Positions 39,562-55,085 of a stretch of 64,000 nt of DNA are shown here, one piece after another; position 1 is the stretch's first letter, and each line of letters starts with the position of its first letter. The notes under the pieces were generated by a model that was not told the origin of the DNA, did no database searches, and saw only the letters and a list, made by a program, of their open reading frames with translations. This DNA is from Lichtheimia corymbifera B2541 (Eukaryota > Mucoromycota > Mucoromycetes > Mucorales > Lichtheimiaceae). Both the position numbers and the translations under genes were made by a program. Where the stretch lies: assembly GCA_000697475.1 (NCBI GenBank), contig JNEU01000703.1, positions 1 through 64,000 of the forward strand. Direction: 5' to 3'.

Positions 39562-41762
39562 ATGGTCGCCACCAAGAAACGAACCAATCCCGTGAATCGG
39601 TTTATCACCAATGTTGTTGACAAGCCGCAAGTCTTTTTTGCTGCCGATACCAAGATCGTCAACCAGGCATTAGCCATGGCAAAGCATTTCTACGATACAG
39701 GCAAGTCGGGTTGCGATCGATCTTGACGATCAAGCTTGATTGACGATAGACATGTATAGCCAAACAGCACGAGACTATGGAATTCTCGCCTTTTCCAGAG
39801 TTGTTGACCGAGGGATTCGAGACCGAGCAGATCTGGGAAGAGATTGCTAGCCAAAACGAGCCTTTTCTGCACTATGCCAAATCCACCGTGAAGGAGTATT
39901 CAAGGAAACGGAAACGATCTGAAATCGAGTATGACGAACAAGAGGATGATGATGCTAGCATATCTGGGCAATCAATGGAGTTTGAGCATGATGACGATGT
40001 ACACGAAGAAGAGGATGAGGAAGAATATGACGAGATGCTTGAGAACGACGACGACAATGAAGCTTTACAGCAATTTGACGAGGATGAAGATGACGAGGAT
40101 CTCGAAGAACAAGTTGAAGATGAAGAAGAGGAGGATATTGAAGAAGAAGAGCCAAGGTGAGTGTCACTATTGAATTTATATAATCATGCAAGGTATTCAC
40201 ATTGCATTATGATGGGTCTAGTTCCACAAAACGATCCGAGGTGGATGATGACTTTTTCAATCTCGACAAATTCAACAAGTGGACCGAGGATCAAGAAGAA
40301 TTGGATATGATGTCAGATCGTGATGAGGATGAAGACGACATTGATTACGACGAAGATCTCGAAGAGGTGGATGATGAGGACGAGGATGATGATGCTCTTG
40401 TTGACGCATCAGGTAAGCAATTTCAAAGTCTAGGATAGAAATTAAATGCATCGTAACTCACTTTTGATTTTCAACAGAGATGACATTCAAAGACTTTTTC
40501 CTTGCTCCTGCAAAGCGACGAGGTGGTGCCAAGCCTGAAAAGAAAAAGGTCCAATTTGCTGATGAAGAACCAAGCAATGACGAGGACGAGGCTGATGTTA
40601 TGGACGAGGATGACGATGAAGAGCAAGAGCCAAAGACACGCAGCCTTTTCGAGGATGATGAAGAGGAGGAAGAGGATAACACGACATCAGCACATGAAAA
40701 ACGATTAGAACGCATTCAGGAACAAATCGAACAGTTTGAACAAGAGAATATTCAAGATAAGCATTGGACATTGAAGGGTGAAACTGATGCAAAAGCACGA
40801 CCCGTCAACAGTCTTTTGGAAGAAGATCTCGAGTTTGAGCAATCTGTAAAGGTATGTTGCACTTGGTACTGCATTTGTGTTGTATTTATTTCTTACCCCG
40901 TTTGATTGTTTCATAGCCTGTTCCTGTCATCACCCAAGAAGTCACAAGTGCGTTGGAGGAGATCATCAAGAAGCGTATTTTGGATGTGAGTAGGGTATTA
41001 TGTTGTGCGTTTTTACAATGGCTGACCTTTTTAACCTATAGAATCAATTTGACGACGTTGAACGCAAACAAGATCCTCAAGAGCGACCATTCTTACCATC
41101 CAAGAAGATTGATATTAGCGATGAGAGATCTAAAAAGTCTTTGGCTGAGCTCTATGAAGAGGATTACATGAAGCAAAAGACTGGCGACACAACGAATGAA
41201 AAGGATGCGGCATTAGAACAAGAACATCAAGCTATCACAGATCTGTTCAATGAATTATGTGGCAAACTCGATTCTCTCAGCAATTTCCACTTTACACCCA
41301 AACAGGTATGATGAATAAGGAAGGATGAGGGGATGAAAGAGTATTGACCTTTTGTTATATAGCCCAAGGCCGACTTGAACATTGTCAGTGACGCACCTGC
41401 AATCAGTATGGAAGAGGCTATGCCAGTGAACATGTCGGATGCAACGCTATTGGCACCTGAGGAGGTCTATGATAAGAAGCGTGGTGAAGTCAAGAGCAAG
41501 GAAGAGATGACGCAAGAAGAGCGCAAACGTGCACATGCAAAGAAGAAACAACAAAAGCGAAAGGAGCGAGCATTGAAGGAGCGAGAAATGAAATTGATTC
41601 ACAAGCAGAACCCTGGACTTGGAAACAAGCATGCCAAGATGAAGGCTGTCAAGGAATTGATGGGAGCAAAGGTAAATTGTCAAGCAAAACATTGTCATGT
41701 CACACCGCCATATGCTAATGCTCACATGTTTATAGAACGTCGAGATCATCAAGAACAAATAA
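39562..41762 (+). CDS. MPP10: U3 snoRNP protein MPP10 (SSU processome)
   Basis: MPP10 is a nucleolar scaffold that joins U3 snoRNA, Imp3 and Imp4 for 18S rRNA processing. The start at 39562 gives MVATKKRTNPVNRFITNVVD. Next is FSPFPELLTEGFETEQIWEE, long Asp/Glu-rich stretches, and the family core EMTFKDFFLAPAKR. Then come LEEDLEFEQSVKPVPVITQE, VTSALEEIIKKRILDNQFDD, KSLAELYEEDYMKQK and LFNELCGKLDSLSNFHFTPK. The C-terminus reads PEEVYDKKRGEVKSKEEMTQ, a Lys/Arg-rich coil, then ends VEIIKNK. Intron 1 (39701-39759) has a GC donor (AG/GCAAGT); only this boundary keeps frame into AKQHETMEFS. About 600 residues, normal for the family. Confidence 0.92.
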
Positions 41763-42224
41763 TAGATTCCCATTTATCTTATCTTTATGTGCAGATCAAT
41801 GTGTATATACAAAATAATTATAAAAAAAGGAAAAAAGAAATCCCGTCATGTGGGCGTAGAGAAAGAGAGAGGGAGAAAAAGATCCACCGATGGATGTTTG
41901 TGAGTTGGGAAAGAGCTGATTACAATAAAAGTGTGTGCGAATCCATATCAAGAAAAGGCGTACAACGCCATAAGCATATAAATTAGCAAGGTAGATCATA
42001 AAGATGGGGTATACATCAAAGAGAAAAAAAGTAGCCGTGTGCATGCAGGAAATTGAATGGCAGGTTGGGTGATTGTCCATAGGAGGGGTTGGTGTCGTAG
42101 CGCCTCTGGCGATAGAACGAGGGATTTGGATAATTTTGCTTTATATATACAGATGCATGTCATTGTTTGTTTGTTTCACCAGAAGGTAACGAAAGGAACG
42201 TCAAGTAAATGTTGATTTACTGAT
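41763..42224. other. 3' intergenic of a convergent pair
   Basis: 462 nt between MPP10 (+) and the hypothetical gene (-). AT-rich; no gene was seen. Confidence 0.5.
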
Positions 42225-42959
42225 TCAAGTTGTGCAAGAACGCTTGCGACGCCATTCAACATATTTTGGTTCAGCATTGTTGGCATCATTTTGTTGTTGT
42301 TGTTCTTCATCTTGGCCAACCACAATCTTGAAACGGCCCTTGCGAATAACGCTTGGTCCCGATCGCATAAGACTGGGTGGGCTGGAGCAAGTGGAAGAAG
42401 GGTTTGAATACGACGAAGCTGTGGATGATGTGGATGCGTATGAATGAAGCGGTGTCATCATCACAGCTCCAGGTTGAGGTTGATGCATTTTTTCATCGTG
42501 TTGTTGAATTTGATGCTGCCAAAATGCTGGATCCCAAATTTGTGGTTGTGATCTTCTTGAGCCACCACGATCCGAAAAACTACGGCCCATGTGCACTGAT
42601 GTTGCCATCACTCGTTGATCACCATAGCCATGTGTCAATGCAGCACATTCATCATCATCGTCCTCATCAGATTCTGCGTCGTCATCGTCGTCATCGTCAT
42701 CGTTATCGCGAAGGATGCGGATACCAGCCATATGTGCAAATTGACTGCAAGTGAGATCCTCGGATTTAATCTGTTGAGACTGTGATGGAGACGATCGACG
42801 ATGCATCACCACTTTTTCCGTAGCAGCGGCCATAACGGTAGGAAGCATAAGCATCTTGCGCTTTTCGCGTGCTGTCGACCATTTTGACCATACGGATCGC
42901 AAACGTGTTTGACTGGTGGATGATGATGATGATGAAGGAGACATAGTCGACAAGGCCAT
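42225..42959 (-). CDS. Hypothetical Ser- and Asp-rich protein with a KGRFKIV motif
   Basis: A single exon of 244 residues. The N-terminus is Ser-rich with a basic helix (SVWSKWSTAREKRKMLML). It is followed by an acidic run of nine Asp and a second acidic patch, a Gln/Pro-rich stretch (WDPAFWQHQIQQHDEKMHQP), a Ser/Thr region, and near the end IRKGRFKIVVG, then a basic tail (WRRKRSCTT). RFx[V/I] motifs can be docking sites for SPAK/OSR1-type CCT domains, but that is only a suggestion. The protein is predicted disordered and possibly regulatory or nuclear. No family was recognised. Confidence 0.6.
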   Translation of the reverse strand: MALSTMSPSSSSSSTSQTRLRSVWSKWSTAREKRKMLMLPTVMAAATEKVVMHRRSSPSQSQQIKSEDLTCSQFAHMAGIRILRDNDDDDDDDDAESDEDDDDECAALTHGYGDQRVMATSVHMGRSFSDRGGSRRSQPQIWDPAFWQHQIQQHDEKMHQPQPGAVMMTPLHSYASTSSTASSYSNPSSTCSSPPSLMRSGPSVIRKGRFKIVVGQDEEQQQQNDANNAEPKYVEWRRKRSCTT

Positions 42960-44446
42960 CGTAAACTAAAAGTACAATATGATGATGTTGATGCAGTGCG
43001 TGGTGGTGGCCGTTTCTTTTTCTTTTTTGGTTTTGATGGAGATAATGTATTGTTACAAGAACGATATATTGGATGAGGGAAGAAAAAAAATACCAAGTGG
43101 GATAAGATACAATGCTTTATACCCATCGTACAACGAAAAGATATGCACCGACTGAGCGGTTTCTCACCAAGGGCAAAATAACCTCATTGTCGTAAATGTC
43201 TCCCCTGAATGAGCATTTTCCAACCCACCCCCTCTCTTTTCCCCCAATTTGCATCCTCCCGTTTTTTCTAAACCGCCATACAATCTCAAGTGATTAAGAC
43301 CTTCCAATGAGGGAGTGCTATTGGCACATTTTCTGACAGCAACGGCAACAACAGCAAATGAATGCACTATGATGTTGCAAAGCACACACACACATATCAC
43401 ACGGCCTTTCTATGTTGATGCTCGTCCATTTTTCAATGTGCTTTCTTTTTCCCTACTAATGGCAAAAGAGACAAGGTCCCGTGTGGCATACTACGCTCAT
43501 TGAACGAGCCATTCATTAATGGCAACAGCAGCAGCAGCAGCACCCTGACACATGATGTATCGATTACTTGCCCCTTTTTCTCCAATCCCCCTTGCATCAA
43601 TGATGAGCATGATGGTGGTGCCACGCACGATGCATCATCGTGGCTTTGGCGTATCTTATCATCATCGTGGGTACATTCTTTCCCGAAATCCCAAATTCAT
43701 ATGCGCTCAATGATGAGCCAAATATCCTGCATATTTGAGCACAATCTTGCTCTACTACTACTCCTCGTTGGCACATATGTACTCGGACTTTGTATATAGC
43801 ATTGTGTGGTTTTACACACTCATATTCGAGTGAGCATACGTACGTATAGGCTGGTTTTACGTAACCCAGTTCAGGAAGATGGCGTATGACAATCATATAT
43901 GATAAAGTGGGGAAATAGGACTTTCAGCACAACAAGAATCACATGATCCCAAAATTACATCATTTCACTAATTGGCGAGATATATAGTCCTCAACCAAAT
44001 TGTTATTATTACTTGTTTCCTTGATATTCGCTCGGTATCCAGGAAACGTAATCGGGTTGTCTTGGCAACAGAAGGCATATGATGATGATGGATAATACAG
44101 CATATGACACAGAAGGCGGCCAAAAGGCAACGTTTATGTAAAAAAAAAAAGGCACCCTGACAATCGTAAGTCTGGTTTATATTGGATGCACAGAGTCATT
44201 GCTCGTATCAGCCAGCCTTTATGGAGCGGCTCATGTTTTTGAAAACCCGGTGTGAACATAATTTACCAAAGAGGGCTTTTTTCTGCTCAGCACACTGCAC
44301 ACAAGTCATTTGATGTATCTCGTAGTAGTCCGTGGGCACCAAGCATGTAAGTAACCCAGGTTGCACATCATCTGCTCAATGCTGTAACACGGCCTCACAA
44401 TTTGTCTTGTCTCTTGTGCACCACACTCACGCACGATGACAACACC
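42960..44446. other. Intergenic, no gene recognised
   Basis: About 1.5 kb. A trinucleotide AGC run occurs at about 43525-43541. Other open frames lack motifs. The 5' part is the promoter of the hypothetical gene (-). Confidence 0.45.
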
Positions 44447-44674
44447 ATGTATGCATGTCTCAAGCAGCTGGACGCTGACATGACAAGCCTACATACACAA
44501 GCATCAGCAACTGCCCAACATTATTCTTGGCAACCCCTCTCTATGGGTCAACTTAAACCCATCCTGATGGTTGTTTCTTTGTATGCTCCTTTTCTTGTCA
44601 TCCCCATGACTTTCTTTGCTCCTCTTTGGGTCGTGTTTTTCAACGTCATGATACTTTATTGTTGGGACGACTAG
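44447..44674 (+). CDS. Possible small membrane protein
   Basis: A 75-codon frame starting MYACLKQLDADMTSLHTQAS. It then has a short amphipathic part and two adjacent hydrophobic segments (PILMVVSLYAPFLVIPM and FFAPLWVVFFNVMILYCW) before the stop. The layout of a soluble N-terminus and a hairpin of helices is plausible for a small organelle protein. There is no homologue I recognise, no clear TATA and no intron to support it. It could be a chance frame. Confidence 0.35.
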   Translation: MYACLKQLDADMTSLHTQASATAQHYSWQPLSMGQLKPILMVVSLYAPFLVIPMTFFAPLWVVFFNVMILYCWDD

Positions 44675-45781
44675 AATGGTAACAGCAACATAGTTGATCA
44701 CGGCAAGGTCAAGAATCGTAGTAACATTATGTATGGGGGGATGGAGAGAGAGATAGAGCATGATTATGTAATAGGGCTGCTAGGTTGGGTAGGATGAAAG
44801 TGTAATCAAGGGGGAAAGATTGGTATTATTGACCATTGATGATTTGACCAAAGGAGAAACTATATCTGATACCCAACGAGGCAACCATCCAATTAACAAG
44901 CTAATCACCCTCTTTAATTATTTACTTGTGCAGCAGCAAAGTATGACTGCTGTCATTTCGTGCATAATCTTGTCACCAGTTTGGGGAAGTAAAAATGGGG
45001 AAGGTCGACTTAGGCATTCATTCCTGAGCAACAACAGCGATTATGCAACATTCCTTTCTCTTACATGTATTGCTATGTTATGACGTGTGATATAAAGAAC
45101 CGCGTACATGCGTCAAGTATACGTTGTTTATTATTCTCTTTGGAACGATCGTATGCTAAGCAACCATCCCATCCTTAGTCAAATATACTGAGCGGATGCT
45201 TCGAGTCCAATGGTAATCAGCTTCCAGCAGTTATGCAACACGGACACTTTAATGCCAGCGACACCGACAGCGTACTATGGGTGGTATTGGTATACAGCTG
45301 AGCGATACTTCTTTTTACACTAAATGATGCCATATAAGATCTGTTGATAGAGGTAGTCAGGGAGAGAAAGAAAGAGAGAAAGAGAGGTAAAGGGTATTGA
45401 GAGATGGGCTTGCGTGTCCACTGTGCTGTGTGTGTGTGTGCGTGTGTGGGCAATCTCATTCGATGTCCGGTTGCATTGTACAGTATCAAGGCAAGAGCGA
45501 TTTCCTTCTTTTCCATTATCTTCTTACTCTCTCTCTCTTTTCTCTCTCTCTCTCTCATTCTCTCACCCTCTTATTTTATTTTCACACAACAACAACCACT
45601 TACTTGGCAGTGTCCGCTTTCGACTTTACAACTTGTTTATCGTTTCCCCCTCAAAGTATTATTCAAAACGTTCTTCAACAACTTGTTTCCCAAACGCAAT
45701 CCCTTTCGTCCTGCGGCAACTTCCGATTCGCTCACTCTCCCCACCAACAACAATCCCCCTTCAGCAGCAGACTTGTCTGAC
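44675..45781. other. Upstream region and 5' leader of the USP7-like gene
   Basis: About 1.1 kb, ending with a strongly CT-rich tract (45527-45575) typical of fungal promoters or leaders. Upstream in-frame ATGs in this stretch encode low-complexity hydrophobic sequence and were not used as the gene start. Confidence 0.45.
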
Positions 45782-50515
<4,734 letters not shown>

Positions 50516-50782
50516 AGCTACATAGCACATTGACATGAAAAGAAAAAGCTCACCCTATCCCTTCTTCCCTCTTGCGCCTCCCCCCCCTTTCGATCACCTC
50601 TTTTTTTTATATTCCAATACCACTTTTTCATTATGGATGTGTTTCTTCTGCTCTTATCTGTAAAAGAAAATAACCAAAAAAAATGTTCGCTTTAATGATT
50701 GTGTTCAAGAGTTATATGATATGGATGGTAGTAAATATGACAAAGATGAATGGTGGTGCGTATGAGTTTTTGGGGATGCGTT

Positions 50783-51857
50783 TTAAAAGTCTACGTCAAT
50801 GATGAGGTTGTCAATGAGGCGAGTTTTGCCGACGAAAACAGCACCACTAATGATGCAGCCACTGTTGATATCACCGGTGATTTCGCTCAAATCGTCAGGG
50901 GCATTGATGCTAATGTAATCGAGTTTCATTTCCCAATCTTCGCCGCTATCAGCGACTTTTTGTGCGGCCTTGTTGATGTAATCGGTTGCTGCTGCTACCA
51001 GTGTGGGTGCGTGCTTGGTGGTATTGTCGTACATGTTTTGCATGAGCATCAATGCGCGGTACAGCACAAGGGCATGTTGTCGTTGAGAAGGTGATAGGTA
51101 AACGTTTCTGGAAGACATGGCCAAACCATCTTGCTCACGGACAGTAGGACACACATTCATCTTGATACCAAAGTGAAGGTCACGGATCATGCGACGAAGC
51201 ACCATGCATTGTTGAACTGACAACATTATAAGTAAAAGCGAGACCATGAAAATAAAAACTGCTACTTACCATCCTTTTGTCCAAAATAAACATGATCAGG
51301 TTGAACAATATTGAGAAACTTGGTCACAACGGTAGCAACGCCACGGAAAAAGTGAGGACGAGTGATGCCTTCAAGTTGATGTGACAGGCCCTTGACTTCG
51401 ACAAATGCACCCTTTTGCTTGTTGACATCCAACTCAATACCCCCAGGATACATTTCTGCTACTTGAGGAACCAGTACAGCTGCTTGAGGAGCAGTGATAG
51501 CTAGCTTGTCCAGATCGCTTTGCAAAGTACGTGGATAGGATGATAGGTCTTCAGTAGGTGCAAATTGAGCAGGGTTGACAAAGATTGTTAGGGCTACTTG
51601 ATCACATTGTTGCTTGGCAGCAGTAACTATATCATATGATTGAGTCCTTACATGTCCAACAGCGAGTGAACCCGAGTTGCTGCTCAGTTTCAAAGGAGGT
51701 ACTTACCGAGTGCAAGGTGACCTTGGTGAAGAGCTCCCATAGTAGGAACATAACCCAACGACTGCCCATTCAATAGGATTTGACGACGCCATGCACGGAA
51801 ATCAGCGATCTTGTCAAACAGTCGAATTCCAGGAGGGACTCTGATGGATGATGCCAT
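50783..51857 (-). CDS. PAN6: Pantothenate synthetase (pantoate--beta-alanine ligase)
   Basis: This enzyme condenses pantoate and beta-alanine, using ATP, in the last step of vitamin B5 synthesis. The start at 51857 gives MASSIRVPPGIRLFDKIADF. The nucleotide-binding 'HIGH-like' motif is in YVPTMGALHQGHLALV, interrupted by an intron. Then come TIFVNPAQFAPTEDLSSYPR, the PanC LVPQVAEMYPGG, GLSHQLEGITRPHFFRGVAT, HVYFGQKD split from VQQCMVLRRMI by another intron, VREQDGLAMSSRNVYLSPSQ, and a C-terminal domain ending NLIIDVDF. About 310 residues, as in yeast Pan6 and bacterial PanC. Convergent with the USP7-like gene (267 nt between stops). Confidence 0.94.
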
Positions 51858-53328
51858 GTTGAAAAGAAAAGGCGAAGTATGTTTAGTGTACTACAGGCCC
51901 GTGCGGAACAAATGCTAATGGAAACACACACTTCCACAGTCCTGGTTCTCTCTTGATCATCACATCTCAAAATCCCAGCTCCATTTTCGATCACGTGATT
52001 CCTTGTTCGCTATCACACGCTTATTACATCAATCGTGGATGATTCCACTTCATAACACGGCCATTGATAAAGGCATTGATTTAACTACTCTCTACTTTTG
52101 TGAATCAACGTCGTAATACAAGGATACAACACGCATTGTCCAATTGTTGTTTTTTTTATTCGTTGGTGTTACCATCCTACGCTAACACGCATAAATTTGC
52201 TTTAAAAACCAATAGCGATCTCAAATCTATCACAATGAAACTTGGAGTATAAATCCGTAAGCTTGTGTTTCATTCAACAAAGCTTCTTGGAGTGCAGAGC
52301 GTTGGAAGCGGAAATCATCTTGGCTGGCGAGATAATGAAGAGTTGGGACTTGGAGCGGCGGTATCTGGCACAATGGATATATTCCCATCACCATCAAGAC
52401 ACCGTTTCTTGTAAACGGAAGATCTTGCTCAAGTCATAAACCTCCCTATATAATGACCTTGACACCTTTGCACAGTGGTTGGGTTCCTTCTCCATAATGA
52501 ATTCTCAACGATGATGTGGTGCATGTGCCGGTAGTATCCCACAAGGTCACACTGGTTGGCAATAATGATGATTCACCCATCCAGTCTTCTTTTCTTGGCC
52601 GTAGTCATGGGGAGTAAAAAGGTGATCATTTTGGAAGAGGGGTTGACGCACTTCAAATCAACACCACATCTCTTACCAAAAGGAGTTCAGCTCCGAAAGA
52701 TTTGTTCTTTGCGTTTCTTTCGTTTTGTTTTCTTTGCCTAGCGACCCACCTCATCTCCATGGGAATGAGGAAAAGGGTCAAGGTGAAGGAAGATATCGAA
52801 TACGCAATGTGGCCAATTGATGAGTGCACTTAGCCAAATCCGACTATATTGTTGTGCATAGCACGCGTATGCATGGGTGGGTCACTAGCAACACGGGTGA
52901 TGCTGGGGTTGCCATGACTACCCTGTTTGACGAAAAACACACGAGTGACTGAGAAGGACTAAAACACACTGATGGCCCACACACACACACACATAAGAAA
53001 TTGATGATGGAATGAGCAAAAGGAGCAATAAAGCAACGTGTTAATTGGTAAAAGAAAAATGGAAAACAAAAGAATACAAATGCAATTGGTTGGTTGCGGG
53101 GTGATAGAACAAAAAAGAAGGCAATATGATACAAATCTGTCTGACTAGTGGGGGAGAAAACAAGTGAAGAGGTGAAAGGGAGGTAGTAGTAGGTGGGATA
53201 GGGAAATAATAAACGCTATAAAGGATATCAAAAGAGGATGACAGATGATGTTGGATGCTGGTTGATGATAATATGTATAGGAGAATTTCTTGGTGCTCGG
53301 AATCAAACGAGAGAGCGAGAGACCTTCA
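51858..53328. other. Intergenic, contains a possible family A relic
   Basis: About 1.5 kb. At about 52213-52300 the sequence (ATCACAATGAAACTTGGAGT, then TTCATTCAACAAAGCTTCTT) resembles one family A arm at the same spacing. No gene was recognised. Confidence 0.4.
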
Positions 53329-54030
53329 TCATGTTGAAGCTGTTGACGGTGATGGTGGTGGTGGATCTGATGGTGATTCTGTGATTGGTACTGTTGGCAT
53401 GGATGATGATGCTGATGATGATGATGATGATACCGCTGCTGCTGTTCTTGAGCTTTCGTCGACACGTTGTTGAATGTATGAAATGATCCGTAAACGTATT
53501 ATCTCGGCTATTCGAATTTGCTCCATAACCTCTGTACGAAATGATACTACTCGTTCCCTTCGTATGTCTGGTGAACGTTGCATCTTTTCCAAGACCATCA
53601 ATAGCACTCTACATAGCCTTGAAAAGCGATTGAATGTGTCATCAAGATAGCGGTTGACCTTGGCGACAAAGTCTTTTGAACAGAGGCGAGGATCGTCCAG
53701 CGATGACGCCGCGGAAAAGCCGTTGAATGGAGAAACCTTGAGAGCAGGGCAGATGGATTCACTGAAGCGTTCAAGCTCTTTGACGATAATCTTGGCTTGG
53801 TATAAACAGCGAGTGAATTCAATGGATGTGCGGTCTGATTCCATGAGCGTAGAGGCTGTTGTTGAGCGAGCAAGAGGATCATGCCGTATAGTTGGTCTTC
53901 GAAGAGGTTGTCGCATGGCGCCATGAGAACTACTACTACTACTACTGCTGGCTGTGATGACCGGGCAATTCATGGAATTGGACATTGAAGAAGTGGTGTT
54001 GCTGGTGGCCTGTTTCGCATCAGGTTGCAT
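53329..54030 (-). CDS. Hypothetical, mostly helical protein
   Basis: A single exon of 233 residues, with the ATG at 54030. The ends are disordered: N-terminal poly-Ser with RQPLRRPTIRHDPLARS, C-terminal Ser runs then PSDPPPPSPS. The middle (about residues 65-190) is a continuous helical region: EFTRCLYQAKIIVKELERFS, DFVAKVNRYLDDTFNRFSRL, LLMVLEKMQRSPDIRRE, EVMEQIRIAEIIRLRIISYI. It may form a coiled coil or helical bundle and act as a scaffold. I do not recognise a family. The ordered core makes a genuine gene likely. Confidence 0.6.
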   Translation of the reverse strand: MQPDAKQATSNTTSSMSNSMNCPVITASSSSSSSSHGAMRQPLRRPTIRHDPLARSTTASTLMESDRTSIEFTRCLYQAKIIVKELERFSESICPALKVSPFNGFSAASSLDDPRLCSKDFVAKVNRYLDDTFNRFSRLCRVLLMVLEKMQRSPDIRRERVVSFRTEVMEQIRIAEIIRLRIISYIQQRVDESSRTAAAVSSSSSSASSSMPTVPITESPSDPPPPSPSTAST

Positions 54031-55085
54031 ATTTTTATATCGACGGTTCGCGAAGCTGAAAGATCATTGACGAAGTTGTGCCAAAGGGCACACACCCTTT
54101 TCGGAACTCTTTACTCAGACCATGGTTCATGTGTTTCCTTCTAGCAACATCTACAGGTCATGTTTCTCTCATCCTTCCCCCATTCTCTCCTTCTCTCTCA
54201 CTCTCTCGTCTTCCTCGTCATTGTCTTTGTCATCAGATTAAAACATGCGCTTTTTAGTATTACCTCATTATATTTCAAAGGAGTGTGCTCTTGGATAGAA
54301 TGATCCATGGATTTCTAATTGGATCTCTTGATTCAACTATACATCCGCTCCCGCCTGTGTTTTTTCCATATTCACTCAATTAACCCCCAACCCACCCACC
54401 TACTCCTCCTCCTCCACATCCACCACCATTCATGGATCCTTCAATTCTTGTTTTTTAAATTACCTTGTTCTTTTTCTTCTTCTTCGAATACAATCGACCT
54501 TGAGGGAGATTCTTTCTTGAATATTCCCAGCAGCTTGGAACACACGGCCATATTTGAAACAATAGACTTTTTTAAACCATGTTTGTAATTCTTCGACGAT
54601 GATCCATGATCAACCCATCATTGCATGATAATGTACCTAAGAGCCATGTTTCTACATTGAAGCAATGGATCAAAGCGAACTTGAGTTGTGTGATTCATGC
54701 ATTTGCCTATTGCGAACAATGATAGGCGTAATTCCATATTTACTTGTGTCGGGCAACACAAGGACTTGGACTCGTGCATTGTGATTGGTCAAGTCCGAAA
54801 ATAGAAACTACATATCTAGTAGTCAATGCTTCAAGTCCTTATTAGGCCATGACATTATTATCCTGCTCGCCATGCATTTCATCATCATATCCTTTGGCCT
54901 TTGGATGCGGCTATCCCATTTATTATGGCATGGGGATCATGCCGAATAGACCCATGATATCAGAAACTTGCTTTGTTATACTCAATGGTGATGATGGTGT
55001 CATCATATCATTGCCAAAAAGGAGAGGCCCAATCCGAATACAAAGAAAAAAACAGTGGGAAGGGGTTCATTTATTTACGAATATG
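54031..55085. other. Intergenic, no gene recognised
   Basis: About 1.05 kb with a CT-rich stretch near 54160-54220 and an inverted motif CAAGTCCTT/AAGGACTTG around 54760-54840. No coding frame was accepted. Confidence 0.45.
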
